DNA of 64,000 nt, from contig NZ_KE383875.1 of NCBI RefSeq assembly GCF_000422565.1, positions 7,501 to 71,500 of the forward strand, given 5' to 3'. The notes under the pieces were generated by a model. That model saw only the letters and a program-made list of their open reading frames with translations. It had not been told where the DNA came from and ran no database searches. Positions within the stretch are counted from its first letter, which is position 1, and each line of letters begins with the position of its first letter. Positions 28,372 to 36,447 of this stretch are shown here, piece by piece. The position numbers and the translations under genes are program-made. The DNA is from Desulfovibrio aminophilus DSM 12254. Lineage in GTDB: Bacteria; Desulfobacterota; Desulfovibrionia; Desulfovibrionales; Desulfovibrionaceae.

Positions 28372-28409
28372 GTGACGGGCGCATGACCCGCCTGTGACGA
28401 TTCCGTTAC
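28372..28409 (-). promoter_or_regulatory. PHO box (four tandem PhoB half-sites) and -10 of pstB-phoU
   Basis: On the minus strand four GTCAC-like cores follow each other at exactly 11-base intervals: GTAAC, GTCAC, GTCAT, GTCAC (plus-strand positions 28405-28409, 28394-28398, 28383-28387, 28372-28376). The 11-base direct repeat is the hallmark of PhoB binding. A -10-like GATACT (28363-28358) lies eight bases downstream of the last repeat, so the box takes the place of a -35. The pstB start codon is 78 bases downstream. Confidence 0.85.
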
Positions 28410-28431
28410 GAAGACCGGGAGCCCTCCCCGT

Positions 28432-29205
28432 TCAAGGCTTCACGGGAAAGGCCACGGTCAGGCCGTCGGGCGTCTTGGCTATCTCCGGGACAACGTCCGC
28501 TCCCGAGGCCCCGTCGCGGAAATCGAGAACCAGGCGCAGCCGGTCGGGGTGCTCGCCCACGCGCACGGTCTTCACCGGGCCGTCGGCGGCGCTGATCGCG
28601 GCCTTCCCGGGCCGACGCCAGCTGCCCACGATGTCCACGGCCAGCCGCCTGGGATTCTTGAAGTTCAGGTGAGTCACGGCGCCCACGGGCCGGTCCGTGA
28701 CGACGCGCAGGACGAAGACGCCGTCGCGCACGGCCATCTGAATGTCGCGCACGATGCCGGTCCCGGCGGGAGCGGCGGCCTTCTTCTCCACCTCGGCCTT
28801 GGGCTTGGCCGTTTCGGCGGCGGGAGCGGCGGGCTTCTTTTCCTGGGCCGCCACGGGAGCGGGCTTCTTTTCCGCCGGGGCGGCCTGCTCGGCTCCCTTG
28901 GCGGACGGACGGGGCGCGGCCTTGGCCTCGGCCTGGCCCGTCTCCCCGGCCTTCTTCTCGACCTTCTTCGTCTCGGCCTTGTCGGCCGGAGCCGAAACGA
29001 CGGCCGGAGCCGGAGGAACGGCCGGAGTCGGAGCGGGCTCCGCCACCAGGGGCGGCTCCACGCCGTCCAGGGGAACCACGGTCAGGTCCACGGGCATGCG
29101 GACTTCATAGACCTTCTCCTCCTCGGCCCGCGCGGGAACGGCGCAGGCGAGGGCCAGCAGCAGCACGGCGAACAGGCGCGAGGCGCGACGGAACAAGACG
29201 GGCAT
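28432..29205 (-). CDS. exported AMIN-domain protein
   Basis: A 257-residue envelope protein. Residues 1-26 are a signal peptide (LLLALACAVPARA-EE). Residues about 55-150 are a low-complexity Ala/Lys/Pro/Glu linker. Residues about 155-257 form an AMIN domain (RDIQMAVRDGVFVLRVVTDRPVGAVTHLNFKNPRRLAVDIVGSW). AMIN domains bind peptidoglycan or secretin complexes. No enzymatic domain follows, unlike AmiC, so it probably localises or tethers. The ATG at 29205 has AAGGAG upstream. Confidence 0.85.
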   Translation of the reverse strand: MPVLFRRASRLFAVLLLALACAVPARAEEEKVYEVRMPVDLTVVPLDGVEPPLVAEPAPTPAVPPAPAVVSAPADKAETKKVEKKAGETGQAEAKAAPRPSAKGAEQAAPAEKKPAPVAAQEKKPAAPAAETAKPKAEVEKKAAAPAGTGIVRDIQMAVRDGVFVLRVVTDRPVGAVTHLNFKNPRRLAVDIVGSWRRPGKAAISAADGPVKTVRVGEHPDRLRLVLDFRDGASGADVVPEIAKTPDGLTVAFPVKP

Positions 29206-29274
29206 GGACGCTCCTTGTGAAATGTGCCCCATCTATACTGAAATCTTCGGCCAAAGGCAAAAGCCGCTTCCCGG

Positions 29275-30228
29275 CTAGAGCCGTCCGTACCAGTCAGCCA
29301 GCCGCCGGGCCACGAGCCGGTCCGACCAACGTTGTTCCATGAACTCCCGACCCTTGCGCCCCAGTTCGCGACACAGCTCCGGGTCCACGGCCAAACGGCG
29401 CAGGGCCGCTTCCAGTTCCGCGCCGTCATGGGCCACGACCCAGGGCAGGTCATCGGTGCCCGCGAAATCGGCCACATGCCCCCGGCACCAGTCGTCCAGG
29501 CCCGCGATCACGGCCAGCCCCTGGGACAACCCCTCCAGGCTGGACACGCCGTAGTAGCCCTGCATGTGATCGAAGACCGCGTGACAAGCCCGCTTGCGGC
29601 GCAAGCACTCGGCGTTGGGCACGTCATCGATGAGATCGAAGTCCAGATCCAGGCCGTCGGCGCGCAGCCGCTCCAGCACGGCCAACAGCTCGTCGGTGTT
29701 CTTGAGATCCTTGCGCGTGGGCGAGTGGCAAAGCCGGAACGGCCGCTCCGGGCGGTCCGGGTCGGGCCGCAGCAGGGACTCGTCCAGGGGCACGAGGTTC
29801 GGCAGCCAGCGGGCCTCGGGCAGCAGGCGCAACAGATCCGGGGTGCTCACCAGGAGGTTGGTCCGGCCGCGCTCCCGGTACTTGGCGCGAAATTTTTCGG
29901 GATTGCTGCGGAAATCATGGTGCCCGTGGTGGTGATGCACGACGGTCTTGCCCGCGAGGAAGTCGGCGGGCAGATACGGCCCGAAGGCCGTGAACTCGTC
30001 GCTGGTCATGTGGAAATGGAGGATGTCGGCCGTGCGCAACAGGCCGCCCAACTCCGCGATTCCCTCCGGCCCCAGGTCCGGGACGTGCAGATCCTTTTCC
30101 CAGGAATGAGTGTAGCGGGTCTCCAGGGTGCATAGCCGGGCGTCCACGTCCGCGTGGCGGCGCAGGGCCTTGCAGAACTGGATGGCCGTGCCCGCCGGAT
30201 CGTTGATGGCCAGCATCAGGACTTGCAT
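29275..30228 (-). CDS. glycosyltransferase (GT4-like)
   Basis: A 317-residue cytoplasmic protein with the GT-B shape. The N-terminal half has LHFHMTSDEFTAFGP and TVVHHHHGHHDF. The C-terminal half has the donor-site pattern (FDHMQGYYGVSSLEGLSQGLAVIAG) and a capping helix. It is the third gene of a unit starting with the acetolactate decarboxylase and overlaps the Hpt gene by 13 bases. Sugar and acceptor are unknown. Confidence 0.82.
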   Translation of the reverse strand: MQVLMLAINDPAGTAIQFCKALRRHADVDARLCTLETRYTHSWEKDLHVPDLGPEGIAELGGLLRTADILHFHMTSDEFTAFGPYLPADFLAGKTVVHHHHGHHDFRSNPEKFRAKYRERGRTNLLVSTPDLLRLLPEARWLPNLVPLDESLLRPDPDRPERPFRLCHSPTRKDLKNTDELLAVLERLRADGLDLDFDLIDDVPNAECLRRKRACHAVFDHMQGYYGVSSLEGLSQGLAVIAGLDDWCRGHVADFAGTDDLPWVVAHDGAELEAALRRLAVDPELCRELGRKGREFMEQRWSDRLVARRLADWYGRL

Positions 30229-30530
30229 GGTTCCTCTCCGCAGATCACGTCCAATTCCTCCATGTAGCGAGCCAACTCCCGGGCCAGGGCCAAGGCCAGG
30301 TCAGGACGTCCGGCCAGCGCCGCAGCCTCGGCCTCGCCCCCCAGACGACTGATCTCCGGAAGGCCGTAGGAGCCTCCCGAACCCTTCAAACGGTGTCCCA
30401 GGAGCCGGGCCGACTCCAGGTCGCGGTCTCGGGCCGCAGCCAGGAGCGCGACGCAATCCGCGCGGCAGATTTCGAGATAGCGCGGCAGGATCGCCGCCAG
30501 GCTCGGATCCACGCGCACGGCATCGCTCAT
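30216..30530 (-). CDS. stand-alone Hpt (histidine phosphotransfer) protein
   Basis: A 104-residue helical protein with the Hpt signature HRLKGSGGSYG; His46 is the phospho-acceptor. Such proteins pass phosphate between hybrid kinases and response regulators. No kinase or receiver gene is nearby, so partners must lie elsewhere. Its ATG overlaps the stop of the acetolactate decarboxylase gene (ATGA) and its end overlaps the glycosyltransferase, so all three are translated together. Confidence 0.87.
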   Translation of the reverse strand: MSDAVRVDPSLAAILPRYLEICRADCVALLAAARDRDLESARLLGHRLKGSGGSYGLPEISRLGGEAEAAALAGRPDLALALARELARYMEELDVICGEEPCKS

Positions 30531-31315
30531 TGCTTGCCGCCCGGGGTCTTCTCCACGGCCTTGGTCGCCGCCGAGTGGTCGCCGGAGATGTCCAACGCGT
30601 CGAATCCGGCCCCCGTGGGCAGGCGCAGCTCCAGGCCGGTCAGTTCGTCCACGCGTACGCGCGCGTTCTCCAGGGCGCAGTCCAGGACGTGCCCGCCCTT
30701 GGCGCGATCCGCGCTCAGGAAGTGCCAGTGGTACCCGGGCACGTTGACGCCCGAGACGAAAGCCGGGCAGCGCAGCCCCACCAGCGTCCCCTCCTGACCG
30801 TCCAAGGTGAAGCGGGTCTGCTCCCGGACCACCTCGGCCAGCGGACGCCAGGGCTTGGCCTGGCGCGGCACGCTGCGCGCCGAAAGCCGCGTCATGCGGC
30901 CGTCGATGCGCAAGGCATAGAAATGATTTCTGGTCGGCAGGGCGGCGTCCACCTGCCGCTCCAGGTCCGCCAGACTTTCGGCCCGGGCCACGACGACCTC
31001 GCTGTCGGACTCGAAGAAGGCCACAGCCGCGAAGGGCGTGCCCAGACTAGGCGCGACCCGACGCACTCGGCCGTCGGACGGAACCTGCCAGACCACGCCG
31101 TCCAGGACCACCATCTCGCCGTCCAGATCCTGAAAGGTGCCCAGGCCGAAATCGCCCCGGGACAGGAGGTCGGCCGCGGACAACGACCCCTCGTAGTCTC
31201 CGGCCAGGAGCGCGGGCAGCACCGAAACCTGGAAGAGCCGGTCACCGGGCCCACCGGCCAGGGCCGAAACGGACAGAAGCAGGACGGCGGACAGGATCAT
31301 CAACACCTTGCGCAT
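30527..31315 (-). CDS. budA: exported alpha-acetolactate decarboxylase
   Basis: A 262-residue zinc enzyme converting 2-acetolactate to acetoin. Motifs GTFQDLDGEMVVLDG and NVPGYHWHFLSADRAKGGHVLD hold the catalytic Glu and the three zinc histidines (HxH...H). A clear signal peptide occupies residues 1-20 (VLMILSAVLLLSVSALA), so it acts outside the cytoplasm. The ATG at 31315 has GGAGGT upstream; the longer frame runs into the divergent promoter region. No acetolactate synthase lies near, and its operon partners (Hpt, glycosyltransferase) are unrelated to acetoin, so the physiological role is unclear. Confidence 0.9.
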   Translation of the reverse strand: MRKVLMILSAVLLLSVSALAGGPGDRLFQVSVLPALLAGDYEGSLSAADLLSRGDFGLGTFQDLDGEMVVLDGVVWQVPSDGRVRRVAPSLGTPFAAVAFFESDSEVVVARAESLADLERQVDAALPTRNHFYALRIDGRMTRLSARSVPRQAKPWRPLAEVVREQTRFTLDGQEGTLVGLRCPAFVSGVNVPGYHWHFLSADRAKGGHVLDCALENARVRVDELTGLELRLPTGAGFDALDISGDHSAATKAVEKTPGGKQ

Positions 31316-31443
31316 GCGGACCTCCCTCGCGACCGCGTTTCCGGCGCGACGGGGCCGCGCCGACCGGCCCGCCCGGGCGGGCGGGAACAGGCCCAGCATA
31401 GGTCTTTGCAAGCGGGAAAATCAAGGGTAGGCTCGAGCCGTCC

Positions 31444-32142
31444 ATGAACACGGCCCTGCCCCACTTCAGCCTGCGGGAGTCCCGCCGGGCGCGCCACGTG
31501 ATCCTGCGCGCGGTTCCGGGCCTCGGCCTGGAGGTGGTCGTGCCTCCGGGCTTCGACCGCCGCGAACTGCCGCGCATCCTGGACGGCAAGCGCTCCTGGA
31601 TCGAACGGGCCTTGCGCCGCCTGCCCTTCGACGCGACGACGCCCGACGCGCCCCCGGCGCTGCCCGAGAGCCTGGATCTGTCCGCCGTGGGCTTGTCCTA
31701 CAGTGTGCATGTCCTGGACGCTCCGGACCGGGCCAAGCTGACCGAAAACGCCGGGCGGCTGCTCCTGCGCGGCGGCGACGAGGCCGGACGCCTCAGGGCG
31801 CTGCGGGCCTGGGTCCAGGCCAAGGCCCGCGAACAGCTCGCGCCCTGGCTCCGGAACCTGTCCCGCGAGACCGGCCTGACGCCCTCGGGCCTGCGGGTCC
31901 GCAACCAGCGCACCCGCTGGGGCTCCTGCTCCCGCGCGGGGATCATCTCGCTCAACTGCAAGCTGCTCTTCCTGCCTCGCGACCTGGCCGAGCAGGTGCT
32001 CGTGCATGAGCTTTGCCACCTGCGCCAAATGAACCACTCGACCCGATTCTGGGCCCTGGTGGAAAGCTTCCGACCCGGCGGTCGGGTCCGCGAACGCGGC
32101 CTGCGCCAAGCCTTCCGCTCCCTGCCCCCCTGGATCGGATAA
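31444..32142 (+). CDS. YgjP/WLM-type zinc metallopeptidase-like protein
   Basis: A 232-residue protein of the DUF45 (YgjP) family. The diagnostic stretch NQRTRWGSCS...ISLNCKLLFLP is followed by the zinc site HELCH (residues 188-192) and a third ligand in NHSTRFW (His198). YgjP-like proteins are predicted metal-dependent hydrolases without an established substrate. It is divergent from the acetolactate decarboxylase unit. Its stop codon overlaps the terminator serving tetR from the other side. Confidence 0.92.
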   Translation: MNTALPHFSLRESRRARHVILRAVPGLGLEVVVPPGFDRRELPRILDGKRSWIERALRRLPFDATTPDAPPALPESLDLSAVGLSYSVHVLDAPDRAKLTENAGRLLLRGGDEAGRLRALRAWVQAKAREQLAPWLRNLSRETGLTPSGLRVRNQRTRWGSCSRAGIISLNCKLLFLPRDLAEQVLVHELCHLRQMNHSTRFWALVESFRPGGRVRERGLRQAFRSLPPWIG

Positions 32143-32176
32143 AAAAAGGGCCCCCTCCGCATGACGGAGAGGACCC
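32141..32176 (-). terminator. terminator after the tetR gene (minus strand)
   Basis: AGGGCCCCCTCCG (32147-32159) pairs at 11 of 13 positions with CGGAGAGGACCCT (32164-32176). The A7 run at 32141-32147 becomes a T-run on the minus strand. It overlaps the stop codon of the convergent plus-strand gene. Confidence 0.8.
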
Positions 32177-32296
32177 TGGTGCGTCGGGAAACCGGACCGG
32201 GCCACGGGCCCGGCGCTCATTCCGCTTTTCCCGCACGTCCGGGACGCGAGGCGCTTCCCCGGACGCTCCCGCGCCGAGGCGCGGGGCACCGAACGA

Positions 32297-32881
32297 TCAG
32301 GCCTCCAGGGGCCGGGCGACGCTGCGCAGGACGTATTTCACGGTCTCGTCGAACAGCCCGGGGAGATGGAAGGGCGTCAGGAAATAGGTTCGCACCGCCC
32401 CAAGAATGTTGGAAAAAATGAACAGCGCCGTTGCCTTCACCGGCAGTTCGCGCACGCTGCCGTCGGCCATGCCGCGCGTCAGGGCCTCCTCGACCACCGC
32501 GAATATCTCCGAGAACTTGGCCGCGATGCGCTTGCGGTCCACCAGGGTCTCCACGTCGCTGAAGGGCGAACAGCGGATGAGCACCGGGAAGGTGGCCTTG
32601 TTCTCCAGGGTGAAGGCCAGGTAGGCGCTGACGAAGGCCCTCACGGCCTCGAGGCCGTTTTCGGCCTTGGCCAGCTCCGGCCGCACCGCCGCCAGGACGC
32701 TGTCCACCATGTCGAAACCGGCGGCCAGGAACAGCTCCTCCTTGGTCCCGAAGTAGTGGGAAACAAGGCCGAAGGCCACACCGGCCTTGTCCGCGATCAT
32801 CTTCATCGTGGTCCCGGCATAGCCCTTGCGGCCGAAAAGCTCCTGGGCCGCGAGAAGAATGGCCCTGTCCTTGTTCGCCAC
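32297..32881 (-). CDS. TetR-family transcriptional regulator
   Basis: A 194-residue repressor. The N-terminal helix-turn-helix (YAGTTMKMIADKAGVAFGLVSHYFGTKEELFLAA, about residues 21-54) is typical. The C-terminal ligand domain is unclassified. It begins at a GTG with GGGGGA upstream. An inverted repeat lies 17 bases before the start and is a likely operator for autoregulation. The next gene upstream on the same strand is uvrA, an unlikely target. Ligand and regulon are unknown. Confidence 0.9.
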   Translation of the reverse strand: MANKDRAILLAAQELFGRKGYAGTTMKMIADKAGVAFGLVSHYFGTKEELFLAAGFDMVDSVLAAVRPELAKAENGLEAVRAFVSAYLAFTLENKATFPVLIRCSPFSDVETLVDRKRIAAKFSEIFAVVEEALTRGMADGSVRELPVKATALFIFSNILGAVRTYFLTPFHLPGLFDETVKYVLRSVARPLEA

Positions 32882-32897
32882 GGCTCCCCCTCCTATC

Positions 32898-32913
32898 TTG
32901 ATCGGCCAATCAA
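32898..32913. promoter_or_regulatory. possible TetR operator
   Basis: TTGATCGGCCAATCAA is a 16-base inverted repeat with one mismatched pair (arms TTGAT/ATCAA round GGCC). It sits in the 85-base gap between uvrA and the tetR start, where self-repression would act. Confidence 0.45.
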
Positions 32914-32966
32914 TTCGGCAACAAAAATGGCCTCTCGCGTCAGTTCTGTCAAGGGCTCCGGGGAAT

Positions 32967-35726
32967 TCAGTAGAGAAATCGTCCGGTCACCGAGTCCGGG
33001 TCGTCCATGATCTCCTCGGGCGTGCCCCGGGCCACGATGCGGCCTCCGGCCTCGCCTCCGCCCGGGCCCAGGTCGAAGACCCAGTCCGAAGCCAGGATCA
33101 CGTCCGTGTTGTGCTCGATGACCACCACGGTCGCGCCCTTGTCCACGAGCTTCTGGAGCACGCGGATGAGCTTGCCCACCTCGTGCATATGCAGCCCCGT
33201 GGTGGGCTCGTCGAGGATGTACAGGGTGCCGGGCAGGCTGCGCTTGCCCAGTTCGCGGGAAATCTTGATCCGCTGGGCCTCGCCGCCGGAGAGCGTGGTG
33301 GCGGGCTGGCCCAGGCGCAGGTACTCCAGCCCCACCTCCTCCAACACCGAGAGCCGCCGCAGCAGGGCCGGATGGTTGGCGAAGAACTCCTTGGCCTGGC
33401 GCACGGTCATGTCCAGAACCTCGGCGATGTTCTTGCCCCGGTAGGTCACTTCCAGGGTCTGGGCGTTGTAGCGCAGGCCCTTGCAGTTCTCGCAGGTGAC
33501 GTAGACGTCGGGCAGGAAATGCATCTCCACGCGGATCTGGCCGTCGCCCTGGCAGGCCTCGCAGCGCCCGCCGCGCACGTTGAAGCTGAAGCGGCCCGGG
33601 GAGTAGCCGCGCACCTTGGCCTCCTTGCTTCCGGCGAAAATGTCGCGGATTTCGTCGAAGACCTTGGTGTAGGTGGCCGGATTGGAACGCGGGGTGCGCC
33701 CGATGGGCGTCTGGTCGATGGAGATGATCCGCTCCACGGCCTCGGCCCCCTCGAAGCCCGCCACCAGGCCGGGCTGGTCCACCTTCACGCCCCGGGCCAG
33801 GGCCAGGTGCTTGTAGAGGGTGTCCACCACGAGGCTGGACTTGCCCGAACCCGAAACGCCGGTGAAGCAGACCAGCGCGCCCAGGGGGATGTCCAGGCTC
33901 ACGTCCTTGAGGTTGTTGGTGCGCGCGCCCTTGACCTTCAGATAACCGCGCGCCGGACGGCGCGACTCGGGTTTCTCGATGGCCAGATCGCCGCGCAGGT
34001 ACTTGGCCGTGAGGCTCTCGGCGCGCATGAGGTCGTCCACCGGCCCCTGGAAGACGATCTCCCCGCCGAGCCAGCCCGAGCCCGGCCCCAACTCGATGAC
34101 GTGGTCCGCGTTCTTGATGGTCGCCTCGTCGTGCTCCACCACGAGCACGGTGTTGCCCCGCCCCTGGAGGTTGCGCAGGGTGTCCAGGAGGCGCTGGTTG
34201 TCTCGTGGGTGCAGGCCGATGGAAGGCTCGTCCAACACGTAGGTCACGCCCACCAGGCCCGAACCGAGCTGCGAGGCCAGCCGGATGCGCTGGGCCTCGC
34301 CGCCGGAGAGCGTGGACATGTTCCGCGACAGGCTCAGGTACTCCAGGCCCACGTTGGCCATGAAGCCCAGGCGGTGCTTGAGTTCCTTGAGCAGCGGTTC
34401 GGAGACGAGGGTGTCCGGGCCGTGGAACACGCGGGAGTCCAACCATTCCAGAGCCCGGCTGATGGACAGGGAGCAGAATTCGTGAATGTTCAGCCCGTCC
34501 ACGCGCACGGCCAGGGACTCGGGGCGCAGGCGCGCGCCTTGGCAGACCGGGCAGGGACGGGTCTGACGGAAGCGCGAGAGCTCGTCGCGCCAGATGGGAC
34601 CGAGGTTCTCGCCCTGTTCCAGGAGCGCGACCACTCCGGGCCAGCCGTCCTCGGGTGAGCCGAAGAACAGCGCCGTCAGGGCCTCGGGCGCGAAGTTCTC
34701 CAGAGGCGTGTCCAGGCCGAAGTCCAGACGGCGGCCCACCCGGCCGAGGATTTCGGCATGACGGTCAAGAACGCGCCGGTTCTTCCAGGGGATGACCGCT
34801 CCGCCGGCAAGCGACAGGCCCTTGTTCGGGGCCAGCAGGTCGGGCTCGAAGTAGTCCACGCTGCCCAGCCCCGAGCAGGCCGGGCACGCGCCCTGGGGAC
34901 TATTGAAGGAGAAAAGCTGAGGCGTGAGCCGGGGCATGGAGATGCGGCACTCGGGGCAGGTGGAGAGCGTGCTGAAGAAGCGCTCCTCGCCGCCCACCAC
35001 GGCCACGGAACAAGACTCCTCGCCGTGGCGCAGGGCCAGTTCCACGGAGTCGGTCAGACGCTTGCGGATCTCGGGCTTGAGCACGAGCCGGTCCACGACC
35101 AGCTCGATGCTGTGCTTCTTTTTCTTGTCCAGTTCGGGAACATCGTCCAGAAGCATGACTTCACCGTTCAGGCGCACCCGGGAGAAGCCCTCGCGCTTGA
35201 GCTTGGCGAAGAGATCCTTGTGCGCCCCCTTCTGATGCTGCACCAGGGGGGCCAGGAGCAGGAACTTCGCGCCCTCGGGCAGGGCCATGATCTCGTCCAC
35301 GATGCGGTCCGACGTCTGGGCCTCGATGGGCCTGCCGCACGAAGGACAATGGAAGCGCCCCAGTCGGGCGAAGAACACCCGCAGGAAGTCATAGACCTCG
35401 GTGACGGTGCCCACGGTGGAACGCGGGTTGCGCGTGGCGCTCTGCTGCTCCAGCGAGATGGCCGGGGAGAGCCCCTCGACCTTGTCCACCTGGGGCTTGT
35501 CCATCTGCGGCAGGAACTGCCGGGCGTAGGCCGAAAGGGACTCCACGTACCGTCGCTGGCCCTCGGCGTAGACGATGTCGAAGGCCAGGGTGGACTTGCC
35601 CGACCCCGACGGGCCGCAGACCACCACCAAGCGGTCGCGGGGAATGTCCAGGGTCAGATCCTTGAGATTGTGATGACGGGCGCCCTCGATGTGGATGACG
35701 CGGCCGGGGAGGTCATGGTTGCGCAT
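32967..35726 (-). CDS. uvrA: excinuclease ABC subunit A
   Basis: A 919-residue damage-recognition ATPase of nucleotide excision repair. Two ABC modules are visible: Walker A GPSGSGKST and GVSGSGKSS, signatures LSGGEAQRI twice, and VLDEPS / ILDEPTTGLH. The two zinc fingers (CPECR...CPACSG and CEACQGDG...CENCKG) are intact. I use the ATG at 35726, where homology begins (MRNHDLPGRVIHIEGARHHNLKDL). The frame is open 16 codons further upstream and the ribosome site before 35726 is weak. Confidence 0.96.
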   Translation of the reverse strand: MRNHDLPGRVIHIEGARHHNLKDLTLDIPRDRLVVVCGPSGSGKSTLAFDIVYAEGQRRYVESLSAYARQFLPQMDKPQVDKVEGLSPAISLEQQSATRNPRSTVGTVTEVYDFLRVFFARLGRFHCPSCGRPIEAQTSDRIVDEIMALPEGAKFLLLAPLVQHQKGAHKDLFAKLKREGFSRVRLNGEVMLLDDVPELDKKKKHSIELVVDRLVLKPEIRKRLTDSVELALRHGEESCSVAVVGGEERFFSTLSTCPECRISMPRLTPQLFSFNSPQGACPACSGLGSVDYFEPDLLAPNKGLSLAGGAVIPWKNRRVLDRHAEILGRVGRRLDFGLDTPLENFAPEALTALFFGSPEDGWPGVVALLEQGENLGPIWRDELSRFRQTRPCPVCQGARLRPESLAVRVDGLNIHEFCSLSISRALEWLDSRVFHGPDTLVSEPLLKELKHRLGFMANVGLEYLSLSRNMSTLSGGEAQRIRLASQLGSGLVGVTYVLDEPSIGLHPRDNQRLLDTLRNLQGRGNTVLVVEHDEATIKNADHVIELGPGSGWLGGEIVFQGPVDDLMRAESLTAKYLRGDLAIEKPESRRPARGYLKVKGARTNNLKDVSLDIPLGALVCFTGVSGSGKSSLVVDTLYKHLALARGVKVDQPGLVAGFEGAEAVERIISIDQTPIGRTPRSNPATYTKVFDEIRDIFAGSKEAKVRGYSPGRFSFNVRGGRCEACQGDGQIRVEMHFLPDVYVTCENCKGLRYNAQTLEVTYRGKNIAEVLDMTVRQAKEFFANHPALLRRLSVLEEVGLEYLRLGQPATTLSGGEAQRIKISRELGKRSLPGTLYILDEPTTGLHMHEVGKLIRVLQKLVDKGATVVVIEHNTDVILASDWVFDLGPGGGEAGGRIVARGTPEEIMDDPDSVTGRFLY

Positions 35727-35777
35727 CGGGCCAAGGTAAGCATCACTGCGCGGCTGGCAAGACGGACGCGACAAAAC

Positions 35778-35803
35778 CGGGGAGGCGACGCGTCGCCTCC
35801 CCG
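35778..35803 (-). terminator. terminator after the H1-like gene
   Basis: A perfect 26-base palindrome (13-base arms, CGGGGAGGCGACG and its complement). On the minus strand it is followed by GTTTTGTC. It lies 26 bases past the stop of the histone-like gene and upstream of uvrA. Confidence 0.75.
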
Positions 35804-35828
35804 ATCCGTCCCGCTCGGAAAATCAGTC

Positions 35829-36236
35829 CTACTTGGCCGGTGCGGCCTTTTTCGGCGCGGCCTTCTTGGCGGCGGGCTTCTTCGCGACAGCCTTCTTCGG
35901 CGCGGCAGGCTTCTTCGGCGCGGCCTTCTTCGGAGCGGCCTTCTTCGGGGCCGCCTTCTTGGGCGCGGCAGCCTTCTTCGGGGCAGCGGCCTTCTTCGCG
36001 GCAGCCTTCTTGGGCGCGGCGGCCTTCTTGGCGACGGGCTTCGCGGCAGCCTTCTTGGCGGCAGGCTTCGCGGTCGCTTTCTTTGAAGCGGCGGCCTTCT
36101 TGGCGGCGGGTTTCTTCGCGGCCGCCTTCTTGGGCGCGGCCTTCTTCGCGGCGGGCTTCGCCGCAGCCTTCTTCGGGGCGTCCTTGGACTCGGGGGTCGT
36201 GCTCATGGAACTCTCCGCAGGTTTCTTCGAAGGCAT
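35829..36236 (-). CDS. histone H1-like Lys/Ala-rich DNA-binding protein
   Basis: A 135-residue, extremely basic protein made almost wholly of Ala, Lys and Pro in degenerate KKAAAKPA / APKKAA units from about residue 20 to the end. This resembles the C-terminal tail of histone H1 and bacterial H1-like proteins (AlgP, Hc1 and the Bordetella type), which bind DNA without sequence specificity and condense nucleoids. The first 20 residues are more ordinary. AGGAGGTG lies six bases before the ATG. The gene is monocistronic with its own terminator. The tandem codons can vary in number by slippage. Confidence 0.88.
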   Translation of the reverse strand: MPSKKPAESSMSTTPESKDAPKKAAAKPAAKKAAPKKAAAKKPAAKKAAASKKATAKPAAKKAAAKPVAKKAAAPKKAAAKKAAAPKKAAAPKKAAPKKAAPKKAAPKKPAAPKKAVAKKPAAKKAAPKKAAPAK

Positions 36237-36447
36237 GCTGCACCTCCTGTTTCAAAACGCGATACATAGTTTTTGGAAAAAGACAAGATATCCGCGGAAC
36301 AACATGCCTGTCTCCGGCCCTGTGCAGATCGTGAAGGAACCGGAAAAGCGTTCATTCGCGCAGCCCACCGAGCAAAACGATCGCTCCGCATGCAACATGC
36401 GGGTCGCGGCCGCGACGCCGCATCGATCAGCCGAACGCCAATGATGA

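Noticed and set aside
24528-28375. Long plus-strand frames opposite sppA, rpsA, phoU and pstB.
   Set aside because: Shadows of clearly conserved minus-strand genes.
36387-36401. Hairpin CGCATG-CAA-CATGCG plus a nearby TCGCGGCCGCGA palindrome as an AraC-family terminator or operator.
   Set aside because: Short stems, no T-run, and GC-rich palindromes occur by chance in this DNA.
35833-36444. An Ala/Phe/Gly-rich plus-strand frame and the repetitive DNA at 35.8-36.2 kb as a possible CRISPR or silk-like gene.
   Set aside because: The repetition is the Lys/Ala codon repeats of the H1-like gene on the minus strand. There are no equal-length spacers, and the plus frame is its antisense.
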